Of a DNA stretch of 64,000 bases, positions 48,712 to 59,140 are shown one piece after another. Location of the stretch: assembly GCA_029213265.1 (NCBI GenBank), contig JARGNG010000005.1:62001-126000 (forward strand), read 5' to 3'. Positions within the stretch are counted from its first letter, which is position 1, and each line of letters opens with the position of its first letter. Under the pieces are notes generated by a model. It ran no database searches. It saw only the letters and a list, made by a program, of their open reading frames with translations, and was not told the origin of the DNA. This DNA comes from Verrucomicrobiales bacterium (GTDB lineage: Bacteria; Verrucomicrobiota; Verrucomicrobiia; Verrucomicrobiales; DEV007). The translations under genes and the position numbers were made by a program.

Positions 48712-50589
48712 ATGAGCGACACCGAAAATCCGAATGACCCGCCCGAATCCCCCGATGAGGAAGGCTTCGAGCCGATTGCCGGTATTGAAGAAGCCGCCAC
48801 CGGCACGGCGGAGCAGCCGGACATCCGAATCGGAACGGTGCCATTCCTGAAACCATCCAAGTTTCTCGCCGTACTGATTCTGGGGATCGGCCTTCTCGCC
48901 AGTTTGTTTGTCGCCGCAAAAGTGGATGTCCACTGGATCGAGCAAAAGACGACCTACAACACCTACACCAATGACGAAGGCCTATTGGCCTACACCTTCA
49001 AGGGTGCGGAAACGATCATCGAAGATGTGGTTCCCTACAGTGAATCTCCCCTGCGGCAGGAGGCTCTCTTGAGTGGTACCGGAAAGCCGGAACTCGAAAG
49101 TCAGTGGGTCGTCGAAACTGCCTCCAAAGACGGAATCATCACGAAACAATATTCGTTGTTGGAAGCCAAGTTCCATTTCGGGGTGTGGTCCCTGCTTCCC
49201 GCACTGGTGGCCATCGCGCTCTGTCTCGTCACCAAGGAGGCCCTGACGGCTTTGCTAAGCGGTGTCGTCGTGGGTGCGTTCATGCTCGGCCGGTTCGACA
49301 TTACCGATGCGGTTCTTCTACCCAGCCTCGGCAGCAAAAGTGCCGCCGCGATTATCTTGCTCTACCTCTGGTTGCTCGGCGGACTCATGGGGATCTGGTC
49401 CCGCACCGGGGCGGCGCAGGCCTTTGCCGAGTATATGACGAAGCATTTCGTGCGCGGCCCGAAGTCGGCCAAGTTCGTGTCCTGGCTCATGGGAGTGATC
49501 TTCTTTCAGGGGGGGACGGTCAGTGTAGTTCTCGTGGGAACGATCGTGAAACCCGTGGCTGACCTCGAGAAAGTAAGCCATGAAGAGCTTTCCTACATTG
49601 TGGATTCGACCGCCTCCCCCATCGCTTCCGTCTTGGCCTTCAATGCCTGGCCCGTCTATGTCCAGGCATTCATCTTTGTTCCCGGCGTCGCCTTTCTCGC
49701 TACCGAAGCCGACCGCATTGCCTTCTTCTTCAGCAGTGTGCCGTTCAGTTTCTACGGTATTCTCGCGGTGTTGGGGACGCTACTGCTGAGCCTCGGTATT
49801 ACACGCTTCGCGGGACCGGGAATCCGTGCGGCACATGAGCGGGCCAAAACCACAGGTCAGCTCGATGCTCCCGATGCCCGGCCCATGAATGCGAAGGAAC
49901 TACACGTCAGCCAGGTGCCTCCCGGATACAAAACGCATGTCCTCGAGTTCTTCATTCCTCTCCTCCTTCTGATCGGCACGGCTGTCGGAACGTTCATCTA
50001 CATGGGCAGTCCCAAAGTGAACTGGGCCTTCGGAATCGCCTTGCTGGTTTCCGTTCTCGTAGCGCTCATCAAAGGCATGAAGCTGGGGGATGTCATCGAG
50101 GGAATTGGTGATGGACTCAAGGGAGTGGTATTCGGTTCCGTCATTCTCGTGCTCGCCGTCACGATCGGGAGCATTAGCCGGGAGATCGGAGCCGGCAGCT
50201 ATCTGGTTGAATTGTTAGGCGGTCGAATTTCGTTCATCGCGCTACCGGTTGCCTTGCAGATCATCACGATGATCATCGCCTTTTCGACCGGTACGAGCTG
50301 GGGCACCTACGCGATTGCCTTCCCGCTTGCGATGCCTCTCGCCTGGAGTGTTGCGCAGGCCAATGATCTCGCGAATCCGGAGCTGTTCATGTCGGTGTGT
50401 TTCGCCACGGTTCTGAACGGCAGCGTCTTTGGCGACCAGTGTTCTCCCATTTCTGACACCACCATTCTCAGTTCCATGACCACCGGGTGCGATCTGATGG
50501 ATCACGTAAAAACACAAATCGTCCCCGCATCCTACGCGGCCGGACTGGCCGCTATCCTCTGGACCGCGACGGTCGCTTTTTTTGCCTGA
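48712..50589 (+). CDS. NhaC-family Na+/H+ antiporter
   Basis: [35 protein letters not shown]...[46 protein letters not shown]...[30 protein letters not shown]. Confidence 0.88.
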   Translation: MSDTENPNDPPESPDEEGFEPIAGIEEAATGTAEQPDIRIGTVPFLKPSKFLAVLILGIGLLASLFVAAKVDVHWIEQKTTYNTYTNDEGLLAYTFKGAETIIEDVVPYSESPLRQEALLSGTGKPELESQWVVETASKDGIITKQYSLLEAKFHFGVWSLLPALVAIALCLVTKEALTALLSGVVVGAFMLGRFDITDAVLLPSLGSKSAAAIILLYLWLLGGLMGIWSRTGAAQAFAEYMTKHFVRGPKSAKFVSWLMGVIFFQGGTVSVVLVGTIVKPVADLEKVSHEELSYIVDSTASPIASVLAFNAWPVYVQAFIFVPGVAFLATEADRIAFFFSSVPFSFYGILAVLGTLLLSLGITRFAGPGIRAAHERAKTTGQLDAPDARPMNAKELHVSQVPPGYKTHVLEFFIPLLLLIGTAVGTFIYMGSPKVNWAFGIALLVSVLVALIKGMKLGDVIEGIGDGLKGVVFGSVILVLAVTIGSISREIGAGSYLVELLGGRISFIALPVALQIITMIIAFSTGTSWGTYAIAFPLAMPLAWSVAQANDLANPELFMSVCFATVLNGSVFGDQCSPISDTTILSSMTTGCDLMDHVKTQIVPASYAAGLAAILWTATVAFFA

Positions 50590-50608
50590 AACCCACTTCC
50601 GATTGACC

Positions 50609-52342
50609 ATGAAAATCGTCTTTCGCTACTTCGTAGCTCTGTCACTCATTTCGGCGCAGACGCTCCTCGCCGAGCCGCCCACTGCGGTTGCGCCGCCCAT
50701 CATTGATTACGAAAGCCGGTTCCACCCCGTAATCGGCAGGAACGGGATCGTGTCGAGTCAGGAAGCCCTGGCGAGTGACATCGGGATCCAGGTGCTCAAG
50801 GATGGCGGCAACGCTATCGACTCTGCCATTGCGGTGGCCTATGCCCTGGCGGTGACGCTCCCGAAGGCCGGAAATCTCGGCGGCGGCGGATTCATTCTGG
50901 TTCACTCTGCCAAAGACAACAAAACGTATTCCTTCGACTTTCGCGAAATGGCTCCGCTAGGGGCGACTCGTGACATGTATCTCGATGAAAACGGCGATGT
51001 CGACAAGACACGAGCCCGCTTCAGCCCCCGGAGTGTCGGCGTTCCGGGAACCGTGAGGGGGCTTTCTGCCGTGCACGAAAGATTTGGCACGAGGCCGCTC
51101 AAGGATTTGATTCAGCCAGCGATTGGCCTCGCGCGTGACGGGATCAAAGTGTCTCCCGGACTCGCCACCGATCTCGTGAGCTACGGGGAGAAACTGAAAT
51201 CGAGCCCGACGATTGCGAAGGTATTCTACAAGGAAGACGACGAACCGTATTCTCTCGGGGACACCCTCGTCCAGAATGATCTCGCCTGGTCGTTGGAGCA
51301 AATCGCCGAAGAGGGGGAGAAAGCATTCTACGAGGGAGCGATCGCAAAGAAGTTAGTCGCCTTCATGGAAAGCGAAGGCGGACTGATTTCCGCCGAAGAC
51401 TTAAAGAACTATCGCGTGGCAGAGCGCGAGCCGATTCGAGGAACCTACAAAGGATACGAAGTGGTCAGTATGCCGCCCCCCAGTTCCGGAGGGGTCCACT
51501 TGATCCAGATGCTGAATACGCTTGAGAATACCTCGTTGAAAAAAATGGGGCACAACAGCGCCCGGTCCATTCATCACCTTGGCGAGGCCATGAAGTATGC
51601 GTATGCCGACCGAAGTGCCCACCTCGGCGATCCGGATTTCGTCGAGGTGCCGATCGACTGGTTGACCTCCAAGGCCTATGGCAAAGATTTGTTTTCGAAG
51701 ATTGAGGAAGCGAAAGCGGTCCCTTCCTCCGAGATTAAACCGGGGACTCCGGTCGAATACGAAAGCGAGCAAACGACCCACTTTTCGGTGATGGACAAGC
51801 TGGGCAACGCCGTGTCCTTGACCTACACGCTCAACTTCAGCTTCGGCAGCCTGCAGATGGCACCGGGCACGGGGTTTCTCTTGAACAACGAAATGGACGA
51901 CTTTTCGGCAAAGCCGGGAGTGCCAAACGCTTTCGGCCTGCTCGGGGGCGAAGCGAATGCGATTCAGCCGAAGAAGCGCCCGCTCAGTTCGATGACGCCA
52001 ACGATAATCTTGAAAGACGGAGAAGCCTACCTCGCGACCGGCAGCCCCGGTGGCGCCAAGATCATCACCACCGTTTTGCAGACCATTCTCAATGTCATCG
52101 AATACGACATGAATGTTGCGGAGGCTTCGTCGGTTCCCCGCGTGCACCACCAATGGATGCCAGATGAATTGAAATGCGAGCCGGGTATCAGTGTCGATAC
52201 CCTGGAAAAGTTGAGATCGTTCGGGCACCCAACCAGGTCGACCACGACCCTTGGAGGCACCCAATCAGTGATGAAGGTCGGGGATCGATTCGAGGGGTAT
52301 TCCGATCCGCGAAGGCCGGATGCCGCAACCTTTGCCTACTGA
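50609..52342 (+). CDS. ggt: Gamma-glutamyltransferase
   Basis: NGIVSSQEALASDIGIQVLKDGGNAIDSAIAVAYALAVTLPKAGNLGGGGFILVHSA...EQTTHFSVMDKLGNAVSLTYTLNFSFGS...GSPGGAKIITTVLQTILNVIEYDM. Confidence 0.93.
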   Translation: MKIVFRYFVALSLISAQTLLAEPPTAVAPPIIDYESRFHPVIGRNGIVSSQEALASDIGIQVLKDGGNAIDSAIAVAYALAVTLPKAGNLGGGGFILVHSAKDNKTYSFDFREMAPLGATRDMYLDENGDVDKTRARFSPRSVGVPGTVRGLSAVHERFGTRPLKDLIQPAIGLARDGIKVSPGLATDLVSYGEKLKSSPTIAKVFYKEDDEPYSLGDTLVQNDLAWSLEQIAEEGEKAFYEGAIAKKLVAFMESEGGLISAEDLKNYRVAEREPIRGTYKGYEVVSMPPPSSGGVHLIQMLNTLENTSLKKMGHNSARSIHHLGEAMKYAYADRSAHLGDPDFVEVPIDWLTSKAYGKDLFSKIEEAKAVPSSEIKPGTPVEYESEQTTHFSVMDKLGNAVSLTYTLNFSFGSLQMAPGTGFLLNNEMDDFSAKPGVPNAFGLLGGEANAIQPKKRPLSSMTPTIILKDGEAYLATGSPGGAKIITTVLQTILNVIEYDMNVAEASSVPRVHHQWMPDELKCEPGISVDTLEKLRSFGHPTRSTTTLGGTQSVMKVGDRFEGYSDPRRPDAATFAY

Positions 52343-52408
52343 AAAATCGCGGCTCGGATAGCGGGAGGGGTGGCATCAGCCACACCGCACCAGGCTTCAA
52401 ACACAGCC

Positions 52409-52870
52409 ATGAACCGAAAAACCGACCTCGAAGGCCGCGCCGAAATCGAGACACTCGTCGACGTCTTTTACGAACGTGTCCGCGACGACGAACTACTGGG
52501 ATTCATTTTTAACGACATCGCGCAGACGGACTGGGAATCCCATTTGCCCAAGATGTATGCTTTCTGGGAGACGGTTCTATTCCGCTCGAATAGTTATCGG
52601 GGTAATCCGTTGGCCGCGCATGAAAAGCTTGTCTCGAAGACACCGATGGGCCGGGAGCAGTTCGACCGCTGGCTGGAGCTGTTCCGGGGAACGGTGGACG
52701 ATTTGTTCGTCGGAGAACATGCGGAACACATCAAGAGTTGCGCCGATGACATGGCGAACGTCATTTACTCGCGGATCAACCAGGTGCCCGATCCGCGGTT
52801 CGATCCCGCGAATCTCACCCCGGAACAACGCGAGCGATACACCCGCTACAAGAGCGACCCGGGCGAGTGA
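52409..52870 (+). CDS. Group III truncated hemoglobin-like protein
   Basis: IETLVDVFYERVRDDELLGFIFNDIAQTDWESHLPKMYAFWETVLFRSNSYRGNPLAAHEKL. Confidence 0.85.
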   Translation: MNRKTDLEGRAEIETLVDVFYERVRDDELLGFIFNDIAQTDWESHLPKMYAFWETVLFRSNSYRGNPLAAHEKLVSKTPMGREQFDRWLELFRGTVDDLFVGEHAEHIKSCADDMANVIYSRINQVPDPRFDPANLTPEQRERYTRYKSDPGE

Positions 52871-53017
52871 TCACGCTTCCTGCGTGCCGGAATCAAAAGC
52901 AAAACCGAAGTTCTGAGGAAGCGGGGAAGATCACCCCGTCTGCAAACTGCCACCCCATGATTTCTTTGCGATTCGGCATTCCTGAGGAAAGATTGCCATC
53001 GGTCCTACAATCCCGTC

Positions 53018-55963
53018 ATGACAAAGTTCAAGGAGGAGCAAGAACGCAACCCGCCGACAAAGCCGCGATCCGTTTCCGAATCAGACGAACAGGATGCCAG
53101 CTCTCCAGTCTCTTCCCGGAAAGGGGCAGGCAGAGTTGCGAGAAGCGAATCCGCTCGCCCCTCCCGGAGAAGGAGCGGACTTGACCGAAGAAAGCTGCTC
53201 CCACGAGTCACGATGCGGGCTCTCAAACAAGTGGCCGTGGCCCTGCTGTTTCTCCATTCCCTTGTCCTGACCCCGGGATTTGCCCGGGAATTAACACAGG
53301 CTCACCGCGAACGTCACGAACACTGCCTGGCGCTGCAACAGGAAGGCCGGTGGAGGGAGGCGCTGGCCGTGGCCACCGAACTGGTCAGCGCATTCGAGGG
53401 GACGCCACCTTCTCAACACCAGCTCGTTTTCACCAACGAATTGGCCAACCTGAATCAGCGTCTCGGCAACTACACCGGGGCCGAAGTTGAATACCTCGCC
53501 TGCATTGAGATCGCAGATGCGATCGCCGGCCCGGAGTCCAAACTGGTCGGCCAGTTGAAGAACAATCTTGCCGCTCTCTACCAGGTCCTCGGGCGCTTCG
53601 AGACCGCGGAAAAGCTCAACCGGGAAGCGCTCGCGATACGGGAAAGTACCGACGGCAAAGGCGCTGCATCCACTGTTCCTGCCATGAACAACCTTGCCGG
53701 CCTGCTTTGGTGCATCGGCGATATAGACGGAGCCGAAACACTCTATCGCAAGGCCCTCGAAATCCGCTCGTCTCAGCTCGGACCGGAGTCGCTGGAAACC
53801 GCGAGGTCCCGCGCCAACCTCGGCGGCCTTCTCTTTTACCGGGACCAAGTCGAAGAAGCCGGGGATTTGGTCAGGAAGGCAGTCGACACCTTCACGATCG
53901 AATTCGGCACCCGGCACCCCGATACGCTGGAAGTACTTCTCTTTCTTGGCGAAATCGAACGGGCCCTTGGCCGACCCGATTCCGCGATCCGGCTCTACCA
54001 ACAAGTCCGCGACGGACGTGCAGCGGCATTCGGAGAGCAACCGCATTTTGAAACCGCGGAAGCGGAAAGACGGCTCGGCGATGCGAGGCGGGAACTGGGC
54101 GACTACACGGGAGCGATCGAATCTTACTCCCGATCCGAAACGATCTATCGCGGCTCCCTCCGCCCCGGACACCCCGATCTCATCGAAGGTCTCTACGGCG
54201 CCGGCCTCGCCGCCCTTGCCAGTGGGGATTTGGACCTGACCCTGAAAAAGGCGCAGGCATGCTCGGAAATCGAACTCTCCAACCTCACCGCCGTCCTCGA
54301 GTTCACCGATGAAAGACAGAGGCTTGCCTACCAGAACCTGTTCCGTTCGCACCACCTCTTTGCGAATCTGAAAGACGGCACTCGCGTGGCTGAGTTTCTC
54401 CTCCAGCGAAAGGGCGTCGTGATAGACAGCCTGATTTCGGAAGCTCGATTGATGCGGCGCGCGAACTCCTCCGAAGAAAAGGAGGCCGTCGCCGCGCTCG
54501 AAAACGCCCGGGCGCAATTTCGCAGTGCCTTCCTCGCGACCGGAGGGAGTGACATCGATATCAGGGAAGCGCAGGAAGCGGTGCGACACGCTCACCGCAG
54601 GTTACTCGAGGCCACGGGAGGCACCGGCTTCGGCAGCCAATTTCTCGAGCCCGGTCTTTCCGATCTTCAGGAAACGCTCTCCCAAGGGGAATTCCTTGTC
54701 GACTACCTGTATTTTGATTCCTACCAGGGGAAAGCCAACTTGGAACGACACATTGGCGCCGCGATCGTTTCACGCGATTCCGTTCACTTCGCCGACTGCG
54801 GCCCGCTCTCGGAGGTCAGTAATCTCATCGCGGAATCTGCGAGTTTCTTTGGGGCAGCCCAACCGGATGACGAACTCGCCGAATCCATTCTACGAGATCT
54901 CTACCGGTCACTTTTCGCCCCGATCACTTCCCTGCTCGATGACGCAACCGGCGTTTTCATCAGCCCCGAAGGTGCTCTCAACTTCGTCCCCTTTGCCTGC
55001 CTGATCGACGAGCAGGGGCAATTCCTCATCGAGAATTTCGACATCGGATACGTTTCTGCGGCCAGGGAACTTCTCAAACCTTCGGAGGCGGTGGATCCTA
55101 ATCGAGGGGCTCTCCTTTTTGGCAATCCAAAATTCGACACCCGCCATGATACGGCAGAAACCATTTCCGATCGTCGCGGTCTTCTCTCTACTTTCAGCGC
55201 TGCCGCCTTGTCCGAGTTCTCCCGCGCGCTCGGACCCCTGCCCGGAGCCGGGAAGGAAGTATCGCAGCTCAGCACTCTTCTGACGTCCCTCTCTATCCCG
55301 GCACGCGCGATCACTGGAACGGATGCGACGGAATCCCGGCTCCGGGAGGATGCGATCCAACCCTACATCCTGCACCTTGCCACTCACGGGCTCTACCTTC
55401 CCTCGATGATTCCCCCTCCGAGAGAAACGGGCACCCGGTCCCGCTTTGTCCCTCGCGAAATCACCGGATTCCAGAATCCACTGTTCGGCAGCTGGATTAC
55501 CCTTTCCGGCTCAAGCAATACGATCGAGTCCTGGTCCGGGGGGCGGGTCCCCTCTCCCTATACCGACGGAATTCTCATGGCCAACGAAGCAGCCGAGCTG
55601 GACCTCAACGGTACCTTGGTAGTTACCCTGAGCGCCTGCGATACCGCCACTGGAGAAGCCACTGCCGGAGATGGGGTTCTCGGGATACGACGCGGGTTTC
55701 GCATCGCCGGAGCGGAACACGTCCTGTCCACCTTGTGGCCGATCAATGATTCCATGACCCCGAGAATCATGTCGGACTTTTATTCCGGCCTTCTTGAGGG
55801 AACGCCAACCCGTTCCCTCAGTGAAGCACAGCGGAGATGGCTCCGTACCATTCGCGACGATCCAGAGGCTGTCAGCCTGCCGCTCAGCGGGGGCGGGGAA
55901 CTCACTGTGGGCGGACTCTATTGGGCCATCAACCTCGCGGGACCTTTTCTCTTGAGCCGTTGA
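53018..55963 (+). CDS. TPR repeat protein with C-terminal CHAT (caspase-like) domain
   Basis: TPR units (AEVEYLACIEIADAIAGPESKLVGQLKNNLAALYQVLGRFETAEKLNREALAIRE...) plus CHAT motifs YILHLATHGLYLPS and LVVTLSACDTATGEATAGDGVLGIRRGFRIAGAEHVLSTLWPINDSMT. A Met at 53213 precedes a signal-peptide-like segment. Confidence 0.88.
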   Translation: MTKFKEEQERNPPTKPRSVSESDEQDASSPVSSRKGAGRVARSESARPSRRRSGLDRRKLLPRVTMRALKQVAVALLFLHSLVLTPGFARELTQAHRERHEHCLALQQEGRWREALAVATELVSAFEGTPPSQHQLVFTNELANLNQRLGNYTGAEVEYLACIEIADAIAGPESKLVGQLKNNLAALYQVLGRFETAEKLNREALAIRESTDGKGAASTVPAMNNLAGLLWCIGDIDGAETLYRKALEIRSSQLGPESLETARSRANLGGLLFYRDQVEEAGDLVRKAVDTFTIEFGTRHPDTLEVLLFLGEIERALGRPDSAIRLYQQVRDGRAAAFGEQPHFETAEAERRLGDARRELGDYTGAIESYSRSETIYRGSLRPGHPDLIEGLYGAGLAALASGDLDLTLKKAQACSEIELSNLTAVLEFTDERQRLAYQNLFRSHHLFANLKDGTRVAEFLLQRKGVVIDSLISEARLMRRANSSEEKEAVAALENARAQFRSAFLATGGSDIDIREAQEAVRHAHRRLLEATGGTGFGSQFLEPGLSDLQETLSQGEFLVDYLYFDSYQGKANLERHIGAAIVSRDSVHFADCGPLSEVSNLIAESASFFGAAQPDDELAESILRDLYRSLFAPITSLLDDATGVFISPEGALNFVPFACLIDEQGQFLIENFDIGYVSAARELLKPSEAVDPNRGALLFGNPKFDTRHDTAETISDRRGLLSTFSAAALSEFSRALGPLPGAGKEVSQLSTLLTSLSIPARAITGTDATESRLREDAIQPYILHLATHGLYLPSMIPPPRETGTRSRFVPREITGFQNPLFGSWITLSGSSNTIESWSGGRVPSPYTDGILMANEAAELDLNGTLVVTLSACDTATGEATAGDGVLGIRRGFRIAGAEHVLSTLWPINDSMTPRIMSDFYSGLLEGTPTRSLSEAQRRWLRTIRDDPEAVSLPLSGGGELTVGGLYWAINLAGPFLLSR

Positions 55964-56042
55964 TGACACCGACTCGTTTGCGCGGTCGTTCCCCATGCGG
56001 GAATCAACGGTGAAAACCACCACTCATGGAGCCCCTCCCCTG

Positions 56043-57593
56043 CTATCGGTTGCCCGGCAGCGTGCTCCCGTAGCCCGTCGTAAAATTGTATTCCCCCACC
56101 CGGTGCTGGCGGGTTGGAAAAGGAATCGGAGTCGTTGCCGGATTCCACGGCAGGGCGGCGCCGGGCTCTTCGAGGGCGATGCTCTCCAGCTCCAACATGC
56201 CGGCTCCTTCGTCTCCCGGAAGCGGCCATGCAACAACGTCTTCCACCACGTACCAATTGACCCAGCAGTGCCAGTCGATCTGGCCGAAATAGTCGGGGCG
56301 AAGGATTCGCTTGGGAAGATTCCCGTATACTGCGGGTGTCAACCGGATCGGCTCGAGACTGCTCCGGTCCAGATCCGCCATTTCGGTGGGAAACATTTGA
56401 AATTCCACCGGCTTCCCCGGAGCTCCGCGCCACGAGATCACGTGCCACATCCCGAGAAGGCGACGGATCTTGCTCCCCTCGACCATGAGATAGACAGGCA
56501 TGCCCACGACGGCGGGAATCCGTTCCATGTCCCGGATCGAATCAAAGGCCGCCTCGTAAACCGTCCCGTTCCCGTCCTGACATTCGACCCGCGCCACTCC
56601 CCCGTCCTGCTCGACGATCCGGCTGACCCGGGCCTCGACCTCCTTTCCATGGACGAAGGGGAAACGACGCTCGTGAAAGCGTCTACCCCAGCTGTGCTCC
56701 AGCCAGAGGCAGGCCCCGGGGGCGATGTCTTCCATCTGAATCCAGCGGCCGTAGTAAATCGCGTCGCGGGGGCGGTATACCAGCAAAGAACGTTCCGGAC
56801 CTCGCGTCGTCGCGCCGGTCCAAACGACGGCATTGCCCAGTTCGAGGTGATGCAATTCCCAATCGGTCCCGCCCTCCTGCAGCCGAAGGACGCCCTCATC
56901 GGAAACCTCACCGGTGAGAACATGGCGATGACCGTCAGGCGTTTCGAACTGCAGCTCTACCTCCTTTTCAAGGATTCGAATCGCGGCCCAGATCATTTGT
57001 CCGTCCGCCTGCCAGCGCGGAATCTCCCGATCGGGGTCCTCACCGTAGGTAAGATGCCCCGGTGCCACCCAGCCATAGTGGAGTTCGCCGAAGAGATCGG
57101 CATCGAGTCCGTCGCCGGTGGCAAGGGTTTCGGCTCGTTTGCGGGCCGCGAGCAAACGCTCCTCGAGATCCACTGGAATCTGCGGGTTGCCGAATTCGAC
57201 ACTGGGAAGCTCATCCTGCATAGGCTCGGGCTCGCTGGTGACCTCACGCAATCGACGGAAACTCATTTCAAAGACCCGGCCGTCACGATTGAACATCTTT
57301 CCCACCCATATTATCTGATCGCCCGTCAACTTCTTCGTGAGTTTGCAGCGAGCCGTTTTCTTTTTGCCGGTGAATTCGTCGAGAATGAGAACACCCTCAC
57401 GAGGATTGGTGCCCGCAAGTCGATAAGTCTTGCCGGGACGGTCCGGATAGGAATATGTGCCCGTAACTGTGCCGTCGTCCTGCCAGTCGAGAGAAAACAC
57501 GGCGTCAAGCTTACCGACATGGCCGTGATATTCGCCGGCGGACACGGAGGCCAAAACAGGAAGCAGGGCGCAGAGGAAAAGGAGAGACTTCAT
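56043..57593 (-). CDS. Hypothetical secreted protein
   Basis: Signal peptide (MKSLLFLCALLPVLASVSAG), then GEYHGHVGKLDAVFSLDWQDDGTVTGTYSYPDRPGKTYRLAG; no family recognised for the rest. Confidence 0.6.
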   Translation of the reverse strand: MKSLLFLCALLPVLASVSAGEYHGHVGKLDAVFSLDWQDDGTVTGTYSYPDRPGKTYRLAGTNPREGVLILDEFTGKKKTARCKLTKKLTGDQIIWVGKMFNRDGRVFEMSFRRLREVTSEPEPMQDELPSVEFGNPQIPVDLEERLLAARKRAETLATGDGLDADLFGELHYGWVAPGHLTYGEDPDREIPRWQADGQMIWAAIRILEKEVELQFETPDGHRHVLTGEVSDEGVLRLQEGGTDWELHHLELGNAVVWTGATTRGPERSLLVYRPRDAIYYGRWIQMEDIAPGACLWLEHSWGRRFHERRFPFVHGKEVEARVSRIVEQDGGVARVECQDGNGTVYEAAFDSIRDMERIPAVVGMPVYLMVEGSKIRRLLGMWHVISWRGAPGKPVEFQMFPTEMADLDRSSLEPIRLTPAVYGNLPKRILRPDYFGQIDWHCWVNWYVVEDVVAWPLPGDEGAGMLELESIALEEPGAALPWNPATTPIPFPTRQHRVGEYNFTTGYGSTLPGNR

Positions 57594-57705
57594 CCTTTTA
57601 TAAGAATAATACACGAAAGGAGCTGCGGGAAGCTCGAATTCGGTCAGGAAGCGCCCTCTACCAGAGTTGCGGACGCCTCCATACGAATCTACAGAAAAGG
57701 AAGCT

Positions 57706-58947
57706 ATGAACGAGAACCGTCACCGACTGCGCAGACTCCAATTGTATGATCACTTCCGGGAAGGAGAAGCCATGATTCTCTTCGCAGGATCGGCACCGCG
57801 CAAAACAGCCGATGCGCACTATCCCTTCTTTGCGAACCGGAATTTCTATTACCTGACCGGTATCCTGCAAGCGGACAGCATCTTTCTCGCGGTGAATGTC
57901 GGAGGCAGCGTCGAGGAAACACTCTTCGTCCACAAGAAGGATCGAATGGCGGAGCGCTGGCACGGCTATCGGCTCTCCCGGGAAGAAGTCTCAGAACTCT
58001 CCGGTGTGGAACAGGTAGAGGACCTCGATCTCTTTGACTCCACCCTCAAAGGATTTCTCGACCAGGGGGCTGTCTCCACCCTTTCCTACGACTTCGATAA
58101 GTTCGACGCGGGACGCTCCGATGCGCCGCACAACGATCACAGCAAACGGATCCGGGTCTCGTATCCTTTCCTTACTTTGAAAAATATTTATCCGACGGTC
58201 TGCTCCGCCCGCACGATCAAGGATCGTGAAGAAATCTCCCACATCCGGGAAGCCATGTGCATCACGCGGGATGGAATTCACGCGATGATGAAAACCGCGA
58301 AAGCCGATCTCTACGAGTATCAACTCGAAGCGGTCTTCAATAAGGTTCTCTCCGACGCGGGGGTCCGGGAGCCGGCTTTCACCAGCATCGTGTCAGGTGG
58401 TCAAAACAACTTCTACATCCACTACGAAGAGCCCATAGGAATCCTCAAGGAAGGGGATCTCATTCTCACCGATGTCGGTGCGAGGAAAAACGAATACGTC
58501 ACCGACATCTCCCGCGCTTTTCCGGTGAATGGAAAGTTTACGACTGAACAAAAGGAGGTTTACGAGATTGCCCTCAAGGTGAACAAGGAATTGATGGGCC
58601 TTCTTGTCCCGGGATTGGTCTCCTTTGCCGATATTGAAAAACACTCCCGCCGTCGGGTTGGCGAGGAACTCGTCGCCGCCGGATACCTCGGCAAAGAGGA
58701 GGACGTCAGCAAATACTACTGGCACAAAGGGACCCATCATATCGGTCTCGACGTTCACGACGTCGGCCCGCCAGCAAAAGTCATTGAACCCGGCATGGTT
58801 TTCACGATCGATGTCGGCATCTACATTGAAGAGAAAAATATCGGGTTTCGGGTCGAGGATGACGTCGCGATCACCGGGAGCGGCTACGAGCATCTCTCTT
58901 CGGAGATCGTTCGCGAGATCGACGATATCGAGGCCATGATGAGCTGA
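57706..58947 (+). CDS. M24-family aminopeptidase P / Xaa-Pro peptidase
   Basis: MILFAGSAPRKTADAHYPFFANRNFYYLTGI...ILTDVGARKNEYVTDISRAFPVNGKFT...HHIGLDVHDVGPPAKVIEPGMVFTIDVGIYIEEKNIGFRVEDDV. Confidence 0.9.
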   Translation: MNENRHRLRRLQLYDHFREGEAMILFAGSAPRKTADAHYPFFANRNFYYLTGILQADSIFLAVNVGGSVEETLFVHKKDRMAERWHGYRLSREEVSELSGVEQVEDLDLFDSTLKGFLDQGAVSTLSYDFDKFDAGRSDAPHNDHSKRIRVSYPFLTLKNIYPTVCSARTIKDREEISHIREAMCITRDGIHAMMKTAKADLYEYQLEAVFNKVLSDAGVREPAFTSIVSGGQNNFYIHYEEPIGILKEGDLILTDVGARKNEYVTDISRAFPVNGKFTTEQKEVYEIALKVNKELMGLLVPGLVSFADIEKHSRRRVGEELVAAGYLGKEEDVSKYYWHKGTHHIGLDVHDVGPPAKVIEPGMVFTIDVGIYIEEKNIGFRVEDDVAITGSGYEHLSSEIVREIDDIEAMMS

Positions 58948-59140
58948 TCGAACTCCGGAAAGAAAGCACCGGGCTTCCGCAGAACGGAAGGATCAAATCG
59001 AAGTTCACTGAGAAATCCAGGCGGGAATTGCCAGAGTCAGGCTGTTGCCGGACCAACGGAAATCTCAGTTGAGTCAGTGGTGTGTGTCCGAGAGGAGCGC
59101 CTTCTCTTTGCTGGATCGCAACGCTTCGAGTTTTCGGTAT

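Noticed and set aside
55995-57749. 584-aa plus ORF
   Set aside because: Antisense to 56043..57593, which has a proper signal peptide; the plus frame has no domain-like sequence.
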